Part shown: piece by piece, positions 48,418-59,249 of the stretch
Layout: every line of letters starts with the position of its first letter
How positions within the stretch are numbered: the stretch's first letter is position 1
Position numbers and translations under genes: made by a program
Assembly: GCA_030141605.1 (NCBI GenBank)
Contig: JAQGDQ010000271.1
Span: 122,001 to 186,000 of the forward strand
Direction of reading: 5' to 3'
DNA from: Tubiluchus corallicola
Lineage: Eukaryota; Priapulida; Priapulimorpha; Priapulimorphida; Tubiluchidae
DNA length: 64,000 nucleotides
The notes under the pieces: model-generated
Told to the model about the DNA's origin: nothing
Database searches by the model: none
Seen by the model: the letters and a program-made list of their open reading frames with translations, nothing else

Positions 48418-49478
48418 GCCAACTCAGCTGAAAAGTCAGTCAACCTCAGCCAAGCTAGCTGATTTACTGTGTGAGTCAGCTGATGTAGTAGCAACTGACT
48501 CACCTTCAGCTGAGCTAGCTGATTTACTGTGTAAGTCAGCTGATGTAGTAGCAACTGACTCAGCTTCAGCCGAGCTAGCTGATTTACTGTGTGAGTCAGC
48601 TGATGTAGTAGCAACTGACTCCGCTTCAGCCGAGCTTACTGATTTACTGTGTCAGTCAGCTGATGTAGTAGCAACTGACGACTCAGCTTCAGTCGAGCTA
48701 GCTAGTTTACTGTGCGAGTCAGCTGATATAGAGGCAACTGACTCAGCTTCAGTCGAGCTAGCTAGTTTACTGTGCGAGTCAGCTGATATAGAGGCAACTG
48801 ACTCAGCTTCAGCCGAGCTAGCTGATTTACTGTGTGAGTCAGCTGATGTAGTAGCAACTGACTCAGCTTCAGTCGAGCTAGCTGATCTACTGTGTTAGTC
48901 AGCTGATGTAGTAGCAACTGACTCAGCTTCAGTCGAGCTAGCTGATTTACTGTGTGAGTCAGCTGATGTAGTAGCAACTGACTCAGCTTCAGTCGAGCTA
49001 GCTGATTTACTGTGTGAGTCAGCTGATGTAGTAGCAACTGACTCAGCTTCAGTTGAGCTAGCTAGTTTACTGTGCGAGTCAGCTGATATAGAGGCAACTG
49101 ACTCAGCTTCAGCCGAGCTAGCTGATTTACTGTGTGAGTCAGCTGATGTAGTAGCAACTGACTCAGCTTCAGTCGAGCTAGCTGATCTACTGTGTGAGTC
49201 AGCTGATGTAGTAGCAACTGACTCAGCTTCAGTCGAGCTAGCTGATTTACTGTGTGAGTCAGCTGATGTAGAGCAACTGACTCAGCTTCAGCCGAGCTAG
49301 CTGATTTACTGTGTGAGTCAGCTGATGTAGTAGCAACTGACTCCGCTTCAGCCGAGCTTACTGATTTACTGTGTCAGTCAGCTGATGTAGTAGCAACTGA
49401 CGACTCAGCTTCAGTCGAGCTAGCTGGTTTACTGTGCGAGTCAGCTGATGTAGTAAAACTGACTCAGCTTCAGCCTCT
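48418..49478. repeat. 60-bp minisatellite, about 17 copies, rich in AP-1-type sites
   Basis: Exact 60-bp period. Most units contain TGACTCAGC and TGAGTCAGCTG: two TGA(C/G)TCA AP-1 sites plus an overlapping CAGCTG E-box and an ARE/NF-E2-like TGACNNNGC. There is higher-order structure: a variant pair (CTTACTGATTTAC, then a GACGACTCAGC unit with 3 extra bases) occurs near 48620-48690 and again near 49345-49415. Located in the WASL intron, 1 kb upstream of exon 2. Confidence 0.95.
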
Positions 49479-49931
49479 AGCTTATAATGGGGTTGTCATA
49501 TGCCCCACCCCTCTACCATTTTATACATTTTATTCCTCCTCCTCCTCTCAAGGACAGGCATCACTTATGTTAATTAATGGGGAATCATCAGTGAATTCTG
49601 CTGACATTGGTGCCCATTCTAGCATCATTTGCTGCTTGCACGCGTGTAAGAAAAAATACATGAAGTCAGATAATGATGTCATGACCAAATCAATCTTCCT
49701 TGCGTTATGATGGCGTTATCACATGTTCAGTCACCTATCTATCCTAAGCATGATGTCGTTACATGTGGATGGTCCCTAATGCCAAAGTGTTTCACATTTT
49801 CAAGCGTTACATTGCTCGTACGAACGTTCAACTGATTGGTTTTATATAAGCGTTTAATAATTTTGAACTCAATTTTATTACCGTTCAGTTGGTTGTTCTC
49901 TTGTAGAATTATATTCCGACAAACTTACGGA

Positions 49932-50480
49932 CAGTGGCGGCTCGTAGCTAAAATTACTGGGGGTCCTGCTTCAAAAAATTTCTAGCCATTGTTTTAATAC
50001 TGTGTAAAACGAAACAAACACAAGTAATTTTAATGTTGTAATTGTAGTTTTAAGCAAACAAAACTTATACACAAACATGACAAATCCTAAACAAAAAATT
50101 TTTGCTTACAAATAGCCTAAAATGTCACAGTTCAAGAATATGCCGGTACGCGCCTTTTAAGCACGTGACAACTGACAGCAAACTGTTTGAGCGACTGTAC
50201 TTTCTCTACCTAGCAGCAGACGCTAGCAGTGCAGAGTAAAGCGTGTTATCTCAGACATGTGTACATGGCTGCATGTGCACGACAGTCAAACACACCACTG
50301 TTCTCGGCTGTGAAGCAGACAGCGCTACCCTCACATGTTCTCGTTCCATACAAGTATAAAGAAAGAACTAAAGAAAAGAGACTTATTATAATTGAATATT
50401 ATCGATAATATCCAGTGAAAATAGGGGATGCTGCAATTGCACAGTACCTACACATGAGCCACATTATCGAGCCACCACTG
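49932..50480. mobile_element. hAT-like non-autonomous element in WASL intron
   Basis: 549 bp; ends CAGTGGCGGCTCG and, inverted, CAGTGGTGGCTCG (12 of 13 match). Flanking octamers CTTACGGA and CTTATGCA match at 6 of 8 positions, a decayed 8-bp target duplication. No transposase ORF. It stops about 50 bp before the WASL exon 2 acceptor. Confidence 0.75.
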
Positions 50481-50532
50481 CTTATGCATAGGACCGAATG
50501 TTACTTAACTGATATTATCTTCTTGTTCATAG

Positions 50533-51891
50533 GTTCTATTGGCACAGCCTAACCCACAGAAATGGGCAAAGAAATGTACAGGTGTCGCTTGCTTCATCAA
50601 AGACAATAGTAAACGTTCGTATTACATCCGTGTCTACGATCTGCGATTTGGACAGCTGACATGGGAGCAAGAACTTTACACCCAGTTCAAGTACATCACC
50701 CCTTTGCCGTATTTCCACACTTTTTCAACGGATAACTGCCAGGCCGGCCTCAACTTTGCCGACGAGCAAGAAGCTGCTAGATTTGCGAAAGCCGTTCAGG
50801 GCAAATTGAGAGAACGGCAAAATAGACGGACAGAAAAACGACGTCAAAACCAGTCGGTGACCGCGACGATACCGACGGCGCCGACTACAACCGGCATCCC
50901 GCAGTTCGAGAGTAAGACTACTTCGGTAAAAGCGAAGGAAAAGAAGTCGAAGAAGAAACAAAAATTGACCAAAGCCGACATAGGACTTCCGAGTGACTTC
51001 CAACATATTGCGCACGTTGGTTGGGACCCAGACAAAGGGTTTGATATGAATAACTTGGATCCAAACTTAAAAGCACTGTTTCAAAAAATAGGAGTTTCGG
51101 AAGAGAAGCTTAAAGACGAAGACACTAGAAACTTTATATACAGTTTTATAGCGAAACAAGGTGGAATGGAAGCCGTGAAAAGAGAAGTTTCCACCGTGAA
51201 GCCAGCGCGTCCACCCGCAAGGCCCCAACCGCCGCCTCCCGTTCCATCGAGAGATCCGCCTGCTTCTAGTAGAGATGCTGCTCCACCACCTCCGCCGCCG
51301 CCTGCACGGAACAATGATCGAGGATTTCCGCCTCCGCCTTCTGTTTCCAAAGGACATGCACCCGCTGGACCGCGCGCACCGCCGCCGCCCCCGCCCTCCA
51401 GGGACACTACTCGTGCTTCGACCAAAATGCCACAACCGCCACGACCACCACAGAAAACAGCAGGTAATGCACCTCCGCCCCCTCCACCACCACCTCCGCC
51501 AGGACCACTTTCAGGAGGTCCCAGTTCTCCATCACTTCCTCAAAAGACGGGCCCTCCACTTCCCGAAGTGTCGGATTCGCGCAGTGCACTGCTAAGTCAA
51601 ATTCAGGGATTTAAAGGTGCGGGAACGCTGAAGCACGTGAGCGAAGACAAACGTTCTGTGGGTGGTGATGACCGCGGTACCTTGATGGATGAAATACGCA
51701 GAGGCGCAAAACTTCATCCGGCGTCGGACCGTCCCGACGCACCTGCTCCGCATGACGAAGAACCTTCAGACGGACTTGCCGGTGCTCTTCTGCTAGCTCT
51801 AAAACAAAGAGAGAAGGCAATACAGAACTACGAGTCGTCTTCCGCTAGCGAAGAGGATGAAGATGATGAGGAAGACGACTGGTCTGATTAA
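50533..51891 (+). CDS. WASL: WASL (N-WASP) coding exon 2, to the stop codon
   Basis: After the AG acceptor at 50531-50532, phase 0, 452 codons complete a 492-residue protein (human N-WASP is 505). Order: rest of WH1 (to about residue 142), basic PIP2-binding stretch (KEKKSKKKQKL, about 175-185), CRIB/GBD (IGLPSDFQHIAHVGWD, about 190-205), with the regulatory tyrosine in NFIYSFIAK at about 243. A proline-rich region follows (264-384), then two WH2 motifs (SALLSQIQGFK and GTLMDEIRRGAKL, about 390-435), the central helix (LAGALLLALKQREKAI, about 455-470) and an acidic tail ending DDWSD that binds Arp2/3. Two WH2 motifs favour WASL over WAS. Everything after residue 40 sits in one exon, whereas vertebrate WASL is split into many. 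The protein is cytoplasmic and autoinhibited until Cdc42/PIP2 bind. Confidence 0.97.
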   Translation, partial: VLLAQPNPQKWAKKCTGVACFIKDNSKRSYYIRVYDLRFGQLTWEQELYTQFKYITPLPYFHTFSTDNCQAGLNFADEQEAARFAKAVQGKLRERQNRRTEKRRQNQSVTATIPTAPTTTGIPQFESKTTSVKAKEKKSKKKQKLTKADIGLPSDFQHIAHVGWDPDKGFDMNNLDPNLKALFQKIGVSEEKLKDEDTRNFIYSFIAKQGGMEAVKREVSTVKPARPPARPQPPPPVPSRDPPASSRDAAPPPPPPPARNNDRGFPPPPSVSKGHAPAGPRAPPPPPPSRDTTRASTKMPQPPRPPQKTAGNAPPPPPPPPPPGPLSGGPSSPSLPQKTGPPLPEVSDSRSALLSQIQGFKGAGTLKHVSEDKRSVGGDDRGTLMDEIRRGAKLHPASDRPDAPAPHDEEPSDGLAGALLLALKQREKAIQNYESSSASEEDEDDEEDDWSD

Positions 51892-54320
51892 TTCTGAGGT
51901 GCCACTCTATGTCTGCGTGCAATCAGCATCAAGAGTTTATGTGTGCCCTTCTTTTCTCTGTCAACTGGTTTTGACTAGTAGAAGTGTTTTTGTTGTCGAT
52001 AAGATTAAACCGAAACTTGGAAAGTGATAAACCAGCTACGGCATTCACTGGTTTCTTACCTCACTTGATGATCAATATTGAAATGTTAGTGTCAGAGACA
52101 GTAAGGTGTACACATTTGTAATAATAACTCATAATTGATGATAATCAGTGATTAATTTGGTGGTAAAAAGCATCTAAATGGCCACGGAGCTTCGTTGTTG
52201 TTATGCTCAGTGTTGTGCAACACGAGCCAAGCTTATAAATACAACGGAATGACGGTTCGTTTGAAATTTGTTTTTTAAAATTTGATTAGTACTAAAGTAT
52301 CTAAAAGTTTTTCTTGTATCTTTGTTACAAGACGCTAAGCGGTTAACCAGGATGTTACCGAAATTTTGGTTTCATTTTGCTGATAATTGCACTTTTAGTC
52401 AAGTTTCGCTTTCGGCGAAATTTATTAACTTTCGTAGACGAAATTTCGGATAATTTTGGTAGAACTTTTCCAAGGTTTTACTAGTATTTATCTAATTTAT
52501 CTTTTCTTTTCTCCTAGATGTCAAAAACCGCTGAAAAGTCTTAGCTAAATTAGTTCAATTAAATTTCGTTTACATGACTGTTTGTAACGTGCTTTTACCG
52601 GCAATGGGGCAAATCTTCGGCGCTGACGACTGGGAAGTTTTAGGGTCTCCAGGCCCAGTCAACGAAAATATCAAGTCACGTTTGAATTTACTTAAACAAA
52701 ATCACATTTAAGTTTATGCTTGATAAAAGATAGGCAATAAAATATCTACAAAATAAAATTTGTTTAGTTTTAATGAAGCACTATGATCTTTAAACATTAA
52801 TCATTAAGGATACTTAAATCCAAAAACATTAAAACACATTTTCTAAGGTAAGTCATTCCATCAAACTCCAGGTTCTATAGTATAAAACTTCCTTGTCCTT
52901 TTTGTATTAGAATTTTTCATCAGTAATTTTCCATCACAGCAAACAAACGAGAAACAAAATATTTTGCTTAATTTAGAATTTTCTTTTTTTCAATTTTAAT
53001 AATAGCTGGTTTTGCAAAAATGTTTCGGTTCGTTTTCGTTTTGGTATCGGTTTCCTATGTTTAATAAATTTCGGTTTCGGTAACATCTCTGGTTGTTAAG
53101 TAAACTTTGTGTTGACAGTCGTGCTAATAATGTGACAAATTAGCGTGATGATGATGAACTCCATGATGTAAATGTTTGCTAATTATGTGTTCAAACTGTG
53201 ATTTCTTTTCTCGAGCGCGCATTCTTGAATTTCTGGGGTAAATTATGCGCGAGCATCGTAATTTCGTCTTTCTATGCTGTGATATCATTTAGTTTAATGT
53301 TTGACAATAATTTCCGACTGTGGTCAATGAAATATTTGATCATTACTGTTGAATTTGACTTTCCTTACATCTCCCGATTGAATAAAATATATCATTTACT
53401 TTTGATGTTCTATGTACGGTTAAAAGCAGGGTCTTTCTTGTGTGTTTTTCATTGTTATTTAGCTTGTGTTATTTAGCAGTGTTCACTGCCGGTATGATAT
53501 AGAAGTATTTGAAATGTAATGCGTTAACTGTTACTTAATGAAGAAGTTGTAATAAAGAAATAGCCACAATTTCCTGCCGACTCACTTATAAAGTGAACCA
53601 CATTCAACGTTTTTCATTAAAATATGAAGATTTTCCGTGGGGTTGTCTGCTTGTTTTAAAAATGCAAAGAGCATCGTCAGTTAATGCCTTTTTTATGAAT
53701 TTTTTTGTTTTGTACAGAGTAACTATATCAGACAAAATTTAATTGTCTTCATGTTCTATGATTTCTGAAGGAAATTTCCACGTTTTCCTGCATTTTTAAC
53801 ACTTCTCTAACTGTACTGCTTTGGATATTTTGCATGAAAAAGTGATGTCTGTTCTAAGCCTATCATGCTTGGTAAAATCATGTTATACTGTAGATTATGA
53901 TATGCCGACCCATTTGCTTGTTTGCGTTTTGCTCTTTATGGAAATTGTTGCTGCCCATAGGTTAAGGCAACAGAATTTATCTAGTTGTATTCAGTGGTAA
54001 CCCTTTGACTACGTTGGTGCTGTAAATTTATAATCAAATAGCAATGTTTACTAACCCTAGGTAACATTTAGTGTTGATCTGCATATTGCTGGATGCTTGT
54101 CGAGTTTACCCAGAGTTTGCATTTTCTTTTGATAAAGCTTTTGTCTAATGCTAACTGTTGAAGCTACTTGTGTGATTAATCGATTGTGTGAGCTTTACGT
54201 TAGCAGGTACTTTGTATTAAATTAAGTTTCTTCCTAAACCTGTAATAGTTTTATGATTATCTTCCATTGTTAACGTGCTCTTGTTTATTATTTAAGTTTG
54301 TGATTTCTAATAAAATAAAT
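51892..54320 (+). other. WASL: WASL 3' UTR (probable) and poly(A) signals
   Basis: No gene in this stretch; AT-rich. AATAAA occurs at 53551-53556, and two overlapping copies at 54309-54319 are followed by unrelated sequence. A 92-codon ORF at 53198 has no recognisable domain. The exact cleavage site is not determinable. Confidence 0.45.
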
Positions 54321-54329
54321 GCCATACCC

Positions 54330-55085
54330 GGTTTGCTCTAACGTCTGAATTAACACTTTGCTAATCTTACTGGACTGTTACTCGTGCTGTTAAGTTTAAA
54401 ATTTGTAATCAGTGTGATGCGCATGATAATCTGTTATAATAAAAATAGTATTATTATTATTATAATTCTTTATTTTTAAAAACTATGTACAGAATACATT
54501 CCCTCTATTTGTAGGGAAATGTTTAAAATTTCTAAAAGCATTTTCAACGTATTAAACCTATTCACGCACACATATATATATATAGATTTATTTTAGATTC
54601 CAACGCATGAGACACATTGAACGACAACGATCGTATACAATAGACATAGTTACAAATTATGCATCAAAACATACATACACAATAAAAGATAACGAACATA
54701 TTTTAATACTTTGTAACAAAAATTTACACACAATGAAAAACAGCGAGTACAATTATAATAAACATAATTACCAATTCTAATGTAAATTCACATAATCATA
54801 AATAAAAACAAAACAGCATATAACAAACACGACGAGAGTTGTAAAATTTCATCACCAACAGACTGTTTACACACGGGCGAAAGACGATAAGAATTCATCT
54901 GAGAACTTATTTGAAATAGTAAGTGAAATGAAACATGTTGTTACTCGTTTGTGAAATGCAACTCTTGATCACTTTTTCGAATTTAAAAAAAACGTTTTTT
55001 GTTTTCAAGTCCTGTTACTGTTTGTTCTGATCAAATTTGTACAATAAAATGCAAAGAATAATGTACTGCTAATATCATCATCATC
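54330..55085. other. No gene recognised
   Basis: AT-rich with a short (TA)n at about 54571-54583. No motif found. Confidence 0.4.
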
Positions 55086-55480
55086 TCTGGAGTCACACGT
55101 CGTGTGACATAGCCACCCTGATCACTTTGCTCTATGCTGCTCTGTCACCCACAACCTCCCATGTCTCTGTATTTTTGATATCTAATGGTGTGTTGATAAG
55201 ATCTTTTTGGATGAAATTGATGTAAGTCAGCAGCTGTCCTCCTTGTCTTTGTGCAGTTCTTCTTTGAAAGCAAATTTTAATGAACTGTCAATCATCTGGT
55301 ACTCGTATAACATGTCCTATCCATCTTAATCTTCTCCTTTTGATTTTAATTGTCGATTCCTCTGCCTTGACTTTATTGTACAGATCCTGGTTTGATATTT
55401 TCTTTGGCCATTTTATTCCTAGAATCTTCCTGTAGTTTCTTCTTTGAGATGCATCATTTTCTGATTCGTGCTTTATATAA
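55085..55480 (-). pseudogene. Non-LTR retrotransposon C-terminal relic
   Basis: The minus strand reads IKRRRLRWIGHVIRVPDD, then QGGQLLTYINFIQKDL and a WEVVGDRAA segment. This is the typical RRLRWIGHVLRMPDDR...GR...TW...RD..A.DR..WR end of RTE/endonuclease-reverse transcriptase proteins. Frames shift and stops are present. Confidence 0.7.
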
Positions 55481-55545
55481 CCGATAATATAACAGTTTAA
55501 ATTTTGATTGGTAAAAACGCCATGATTTTTCAGGGCGGTAATAGA

Positions 55546-55639
55546 CGTTATGTATTAATGCGTCAGAACGCATTGTAAATAAAGTAGTTCGGCAACACGC
55601 ATAATGGTCTACTGTATTTCGTTATTTCTACTAGATAGA
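55546..55639 (+). mobile_element. 94-bp LTR-like repeat, left copy
   Basis: CGTTATGTATTAATGCGTCA...TTTCTACTAGATAGA, near identical to 56314-56407. The pair, with a polypurine tract before the right copy, looks like a deleted Ty3/Gypsy-type or TRIM element. Confidence 0.65.
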
Positions 55640-55759
55640 CTTAATTCATTTTTAACTGCAATGAAAGTCATTTCGTAATTTAAAGTTCAACGTTCTATTT
55701 GAATTTTGTAAAGGTTCCAATAGTCAAAAAAGTTAAAATTTGTGTGCTGAAACTACATA

Positions 55760-55862
55760 CAGGGCCTATTTCAAGGGGGGGGGATACTTCCAAGGGGCCT
55801 CACCCTCCAGGGGGGCCTCGCCGCCAAGGTAACATTTTTTTGCTTTATGCGAACATACTGCC

Positions 55863-55930
<68 letters not shown>

Positions 55931-56187
55931 CCGCACGCGCGCCATTTGCCAGTATTGACAAGTATTAAGGACTGGTCTTAAGAATAAAGTAGTTTTTCTT
56001 TCAATTGTTCTTTCCTTTAACAACTGTATAACTCCATATTTTCTCTTCGAAAATGCTTCTCTGACGTTCTAGCAGTTCAAAAATTTTCTGGGCGCCAACC
56101 ATGGTAGCGCCCGCCCCCCGGCGCTTTGCCCCCCCCCCCTCACACGCCCCACTTTCCCGGGCCCCGCCTAGGCTGAAATAGGCTCTG
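55760..56187. mobile_element. hAT-like MITE with perfect 8-bp target duplication
   Basis: 428 bp bounded by ACTACATA on both sides (55752-55759 and 56188-56195). Ends are CAGGGCCTATTTCA and, inverted, CAGAGCCTATTTCA. The interior holds a (CT)n run (55866-55928) and G- and C-homopolymers. It is inserted between the two 94-bp LTR-like repeats, so it is younger than them. Confidence 0.93.
55866..55928. repeat. (CT)n microsatellite inside the MITE
   Basis: Pure CT run of about 63 bp. Absent from the short relative at 41633. Confidence 0.95.
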
Positions 56188-56313
56188 ACTACATAGATAA
56201 GAAAAGTGGCAAAGTCAATTTTATAGTTTCGTTAACTTTAAGGTTGTTTACTATTGCTGTTAACAATGCCATGTTATTGTTTACTTTTATTTTTTTGTTC
56301 AAAAGAAAGGAGA

Positions 56314-56407
56314 TGTTATGTATTAATGCGTCAGAATGCATTGTAAATAAAGTAGTTCGGCAACACGCATAATGGTCTACTGTATTTCGTCATTTCTACT
56401 AGATAGA
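56314..56407 (+). mobile_element. 94-bp LTR-like repeat, right copy
   Basis: Starts TGTTATGTATTAATGCG directly after the polypurine tract AAAAGAAAGGAGA (56301-56313), as expected for a 3' LTR. It contains an AATAAA-like GTAAATAAAGTAG. Confidence 0.7.
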
Positions 56408-56409
56408 AA

Positions 56410-57640
56410 TCCAGGTACATCAACATAAAACAACAACAGAAAGTAAAATTTCTGTTAAAAGTAGCCAGAACAAAGTTACTTTTTAAACATTGAGAGAACG
56501 AAGCCAGATAGAAAAGCAGGGACTCTTACATAGGCAGTCCTGGATTAACTTTCAAACAAAGTCAACACATGCAAAGAGTCTCAGGGGAAGGGGGCTCCAC
56601 ACAGTTTTTTTTAAAATTAATATCTACCCAAAAATAAACTATACCGAAATATGTGTGGAGGTTTCTGTGTGTTTGTTTGCAATATGACGGTACTGACGGG
56701 CATCGAGATTCTGCGTACCGTGCAGCCTGAGCTGCTCACTTCCCATATGATGACATTGATTGATTATTTCAAGTGTGGTAATGGTTATAAAAATGTGGTG
56801 ATAATGCTGTTTTTCACTGAACGTGGTGGTGATGATGACCCTTTTACTACTGTAAATAATCTTACTGTATTTATCTTTCATTTCAATAGACAAATTTTAT
56901 CTTTGCAATTTAGTATTTCAGTACTTAGGACCTCTTGAGGTCTTAATCCTGCCCTGCAGTTAGGACCGCTCCCAAGGGAGCATCAAAGGAGAATTTTTAA
57001 TCGTTTGGAAAACAAAAAACTCTTAGTCATTCCCATTATGTTTCCTACTGAAACAAAGAGTTACGGAATTTAAGTTAGCGGTGACTACTTAGCTCTGTAT
57101 TACTAGTAATTTATGTATAATTCATAAACACCTCCTACACTATAAATAAAAGACTACAGTTACTTTTTCCAGCATTACACTGAATTCCTTTTCCGTGTTG
57201 TTCCGCTGGTTATTGTGCATTTGATATTCCCCATAACAGGAAATCCCCGTTCATGTTTGTACATAATTACAAGTCTCCGTATTTACATACTGAATGCGCA
57301 TTATGTGGGCTGCTTGTCACAGACGAATTTTAAGACTTCTATGTTATAAAAACGTGTTCAATGTAACAGATTGAAAAGCCGTTAAACTGTCGCACTGGTA
57401 AGTACGTAAGCTAATGTAGTGTAACAATATTAACATGTTAAAATTGCCTGCATAGATATTTACAGTCATGTATAATTATTCTTACATAAGAAATATTCTT
57501 ACAATAATAAAGCTTACATAAGAATTAGATGAATGAAACGTGTAATTGTATGTTTGTAGTTTATTGACTAAAACAAGTTACATGTATACACGAGGAACGA
57601 GGTAAATGCCACAATCGATACATTGGTGATTTTAGTCCAA
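56410..57640. other. No gene recognised
   Basis: Overlapping ORFs (84-95 codons at 56639-56938) on both strands without motifs. AATAAA-like sequences near 57145 and 57508. Confidence 0.4.
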
Positions 57641-57648
57641 GTGTCACT

Positions 57649-57893
57649 TTACGTGCATTTCCTACTCAAGGTTATACAACAATTAGTGTGCTCAAAGAAG
57701 TGAGTTAAATCAGCAAAGTTTACATTGTCGTAGCGGTTTCTAATATTTGATGTTACGGGGCATGTCTGTATAACGTGTTTCTCAGTTTGAATGTCCCCAC
57801 ATAACCTATTTTCCCTTGGCTGTCTCGCCCATCTACCCGTTTCTATCCGCAGCCTATGTGACTGAAGAAGCTTATCCGATTATGCTGTTTAGG
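57649..57893 (-). pseudogene. LINE C-terminal relic
   Basis: The minus-strand frame reads SHRLRIETGRWARQPRENRL, then CGDIQTEKHVIQTCPVTSNI, and ends at a stop at 57649. The R..TGRW...PRE.R.C.CG..Q.E.HV...CP block is typical of the C-terminus of non-LTR retrotransposon polyproteins. Only this end is left. Confidence 0.75.
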
Positions 57894-57899
57894 CCTATA

Positions 57900-58520
57900 C
57901 ATTTTAGGCCCATTTCTTCATAGCTCAGAAAACCGAAACACAACTGGTTGTACATCTCGTACAAAAGTACATGTTTACCGCGCTGTTTATAACTAATCAA
58001 CTGTAGCTGCTTCATAGACAAACAAACTAATAAAATTAATATTTACACAACAAACACGAGTGTGTAGATTCATCATGGACCCTGTAATAAGCGAATGGGA
58101 TTCCTCTTGTATAGTTACCCGCACGAGAGCTCCAGGCAAAAAACCAAGACCCAATTTTTCTTAACGCCCTGGTATATTATGATAAAGCTGTATGAGCTTT
58201 TGTTCAAATTGCTGAAACAAATAAAACTCAAGTTATTTTTTTCCTTTTCCTTCATTGCTGAAAAAATACAACATTTAACTGTGATTTTGTATCAATGTAC
58301 ATCTTTTTAATTAGTTAGCTAACTTAGCCATGTAATACAAATTATACCAAAAATGTTGATTATTAATATTACTATCTCTGAAAATAGTCTTTTGCACAAA
58401 GCTTATATGAATTATCTTTATATGTATGCACTATTTGACATGTATGTACTGTATTGTGTTTTGCCAATGTGTACGAATATATGTATTTGAGCAATAAATT
58501 GAATTGAATTGAAAAAAATT
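57900..58520 (+). other. Short ORF and LINE-like 3' tail
   Basis: A 29-residue ORF (58075-58164) has no recognised family. The stretch ends in GAGCAATAAATTGAATTGAATTG (58486-58511), a poly(A) signal plus TTGAA microsatellite like the LINE tail at 8960. Confidence 0.35.
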
Positions 58521-58929
58521 GGTAAATTTGTATTCACAGGAAACGGTGAGCCTGAAAGACCTATTATCCTATAATCATTACGTCATGTGATAGAAACTGA
58601 TGAAATACTTTGAAGAAAAATTAAGAAAAGTCAAGGCTAGTACTGTCGCCTTATAAAAAACTAGTTGAAAACTGATTTCAAATTAATGTTGTCTAAGATA
58701 CAAGGATTCTGTTTATAACAGTATGCGATTTCAAATAACCATGTTTTTGGCTTAGGCATGTTAGTAGTTTGAATCATTTATATAGGCATTTGTCCATTGA
58801 TATTCGTGTGCCGGAGTCTAAGATACTGTGAAAATACACACGACACAATAAACCCAAGACCACAGTAAGGTACTTTGAGGTAGTTAGGCCTACAGTTTTT
58901 ATTCACAAACAGACACACAGGTCGGACCG

Positions 58930-59240
58930 AGTACTCAAGAGTGTCTAATGTATAATACATTGTACAATGTACAATATATGTATAAATATATATATATATA
59001 TATATATGAAACATACTGTATATGTATATACATATACTATATATACTATGGTATATGTATATACAGTATCTTTGTCAATTGTCATGTGTTTGCATTGCCG
59101 TCCATTATGCATATTTTGATAAGCAGTTGTGAAGTGTATAATGTATTATGTATGTATAATGTAATGTATATAGAGTATGTGTACTTTGACAAGCACCGTA
59201 TAATGTATAACACATGTATTATGCATATATAAATAAGGTA
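58930..59240. repeat. AT-rich repeat with (TA)n and TGTATAATGTA-type palindromes
   Basis: (TA)n at 58986-59007 and repeated GTATATGTATATAC and ATGTATAATGTAT motifs. The ORFs here (78 and 94 codons) are low-complexity. Confidence 0.8.
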
Positions 59241-59249
59241 ATGTATTTC

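Noticed and set aside
51067-51435. Arg-rich and Gly-rich minus-strand ORFs
   Set aside because: Antisense of the WASL proline-rich codons.
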